From: Deinococcus yavapaiensis KR-236
GTDB lineage: Bacteria > Deinococcota > Deinococci > Deinococcales > Deinococcaceae
Assembly: GCF_003217515.1 (NCBI RefSeq)
Contig: NZ_QJSX01000004.1
Location: 248,001 to 312,000 of the forward strand
DNA length: 64,000 nucleotides
Reading direction: 5' to 3'
In this document: positions 63,663 through 64,000 of the stretch, piece after piece
Layout of the letters: each line of letters begins with the position of its first letter
Numbering within the stretch: the first letter of the stretch is position 1
Notes under the pieces: model-generated
Database searches by the model: none
Told to the model about the DNA's origin: nothing
Seen by the model: only the letters and a program-made list of their open reading frames with translations
Program-made: the position numbers and the translations under genes

Positions 63663-64000
63663 CTGCCTCTTCGAACGTGTCGGCTCCGAAGCCCGTGCTG
63701 CTTGTCGTGGACGACGACGCGGAAGTGCTGCGCGCCGTCGCTCGGGACCTCAGGCGACGCTACAGCGGCGAGTACCGCGTCTTGCGCGCCGAATCGGCCG
63801 AGGAAGCCTTGGCGGCCTTGCAGGAGGTGCGCGAACGCGGCGACCCCGTGGCGCTCTTGCTGTCGGATCAGCGCATGCCGACCATGGACGGCGTGGCCTT
63901 CCTCGGCCGCGCGAGCCTCTTGTTCCCGAGCGCGAAGCGCGCGCTCCTGACGGCGTACGCGGACACGGACGCGGCCATTCGCGCGATCAACGAGTCGCGC
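63659..64000 (+). CDS. Receiver domain of a response regulator, probably fused to thioredoxin reductase; cut by window end
   Basis: 114 residues are visible. The receiver has the acidic pair in LLVVDDDAEV, phosphoacceptor Asp70 in LLLSDQRMP and the conserved LLTAYADTDAAIRAIN end. The last stretch (TAYADTDAAI, with DLRRRYSGEYRV before) is characteristic of fused response regulator/thioredoxin-disulfide reductases known in actinobacteria. The reductase part itself is outside the window, so the fusion is inferred. Overlap with the kinase stop makes them a pair. Confidence 0.85.
   Translation, partial: MTASSNVSAPKPVLLVVDDDAEVLRAVARDLRRRYSGEYRVLRAESAEEALAALQEVRERGDPVALLLSDQRMPTMDGVAFLGRASLLFPSAKRALLTAYADTDAAIRAINESR

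Overview
The window is GC-rich, densely coded chromosomal DNA that looks like Deinococcus or a close relative. The basis is codon usage, gene families, and a striking promoter habit: at least fifteen genes have a TAnnnT -10 box only 6-8 bases before the start codon, so their mRNAs should be leaderless, a pattern known from deinococci. Species cannot be fixed without a search. No rRNA, tRNA, CRISPR array, transposase or prophage gene was seen; it reads as core and metabolic chromosome rather than an island.

Layout. 1-5.4 kb: a partial HMGL-family acyltransferase diverges from a citrate synthase carrying an N-terminal MerR-like DNA-binding domain, with two palindromes between them; then an acyl-CoA dehydrogenase and two small unknown genes. 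5.4-9.6 kb: a tightly coupled minus-strand operon ligA - Asp23-like - nusB - folD - DUF212, the last probably starting at CTG. 9.6-19.3 kb: an eight-gene minus-strand pentose (xylose-type) operon, transcribed as ROK repressor, ABC ATPase, permease, binding protein, TIM-barrel isomerase, Gfo/Idh oxidoreductase, xylA, xylB, mostly joined by 4-base overlaps. A helically phased repeat cluster lies just upstream. 19.6-24 kb: nucleoside uptake and salvage (BMP-type binding protein, twin ABC ATPase, DeoD phosphorylase) with an inserted PAP2 phosphatase; no permease genes are present. 24-28 kb: a secreted unknown protein, trpBA, and a glutamyl-Q tRNA(Asp) synthetase whose 3' end carries the likely trp promoter and a 17-base palindrome.

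28-38.3 kb: a large two-Rossmann FAD protein, a choline-sulfatase-like enzyme, flotillin, TSUP transporter with DUF1634 partner, S41 protease, FAH-family enzyme, and a polysaccharide deacetylase fused to a beta-rich C-terminus. 38.4-45.6 kb: class III aminotransferase, the housekeeping citrate synthase, and a regulatory locus with a cupin-BTAD-cupin operon diverging from an NB-ARC/LuxR regulator. 45.6-54.7 kb: VWA protein with tandem repeats, peptidoglycan-binding protein, radical SAM protein, DUF1801-like protein, VOC/AraC pair, an AlkX/YcaQ-type DNA glycosylase diverging over only 12 bases from a DinB-family gene, MgtC, and a small membrane protein. 54.8-64 kb: class V aminotransferase, subtilisin-like lipoprotein, DUF255 thioredoxin-domain protein, an SDR, a GNAT, LysE transporter, cob(I)alamin adenosyltransferase, then a cyclic-nucleotide-domain histidine kinase and the receiver domain of what is probably a response regulator-thioredoxin reductase fusion running off the end.

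The best leads are the enzyme-regulator citrate synthase pair with its operators, the 12-base bidirectional leaderless promoter, the cupin-BTAD-cupin/LuxR locus, and the kinase/receiver pair at the right edge.
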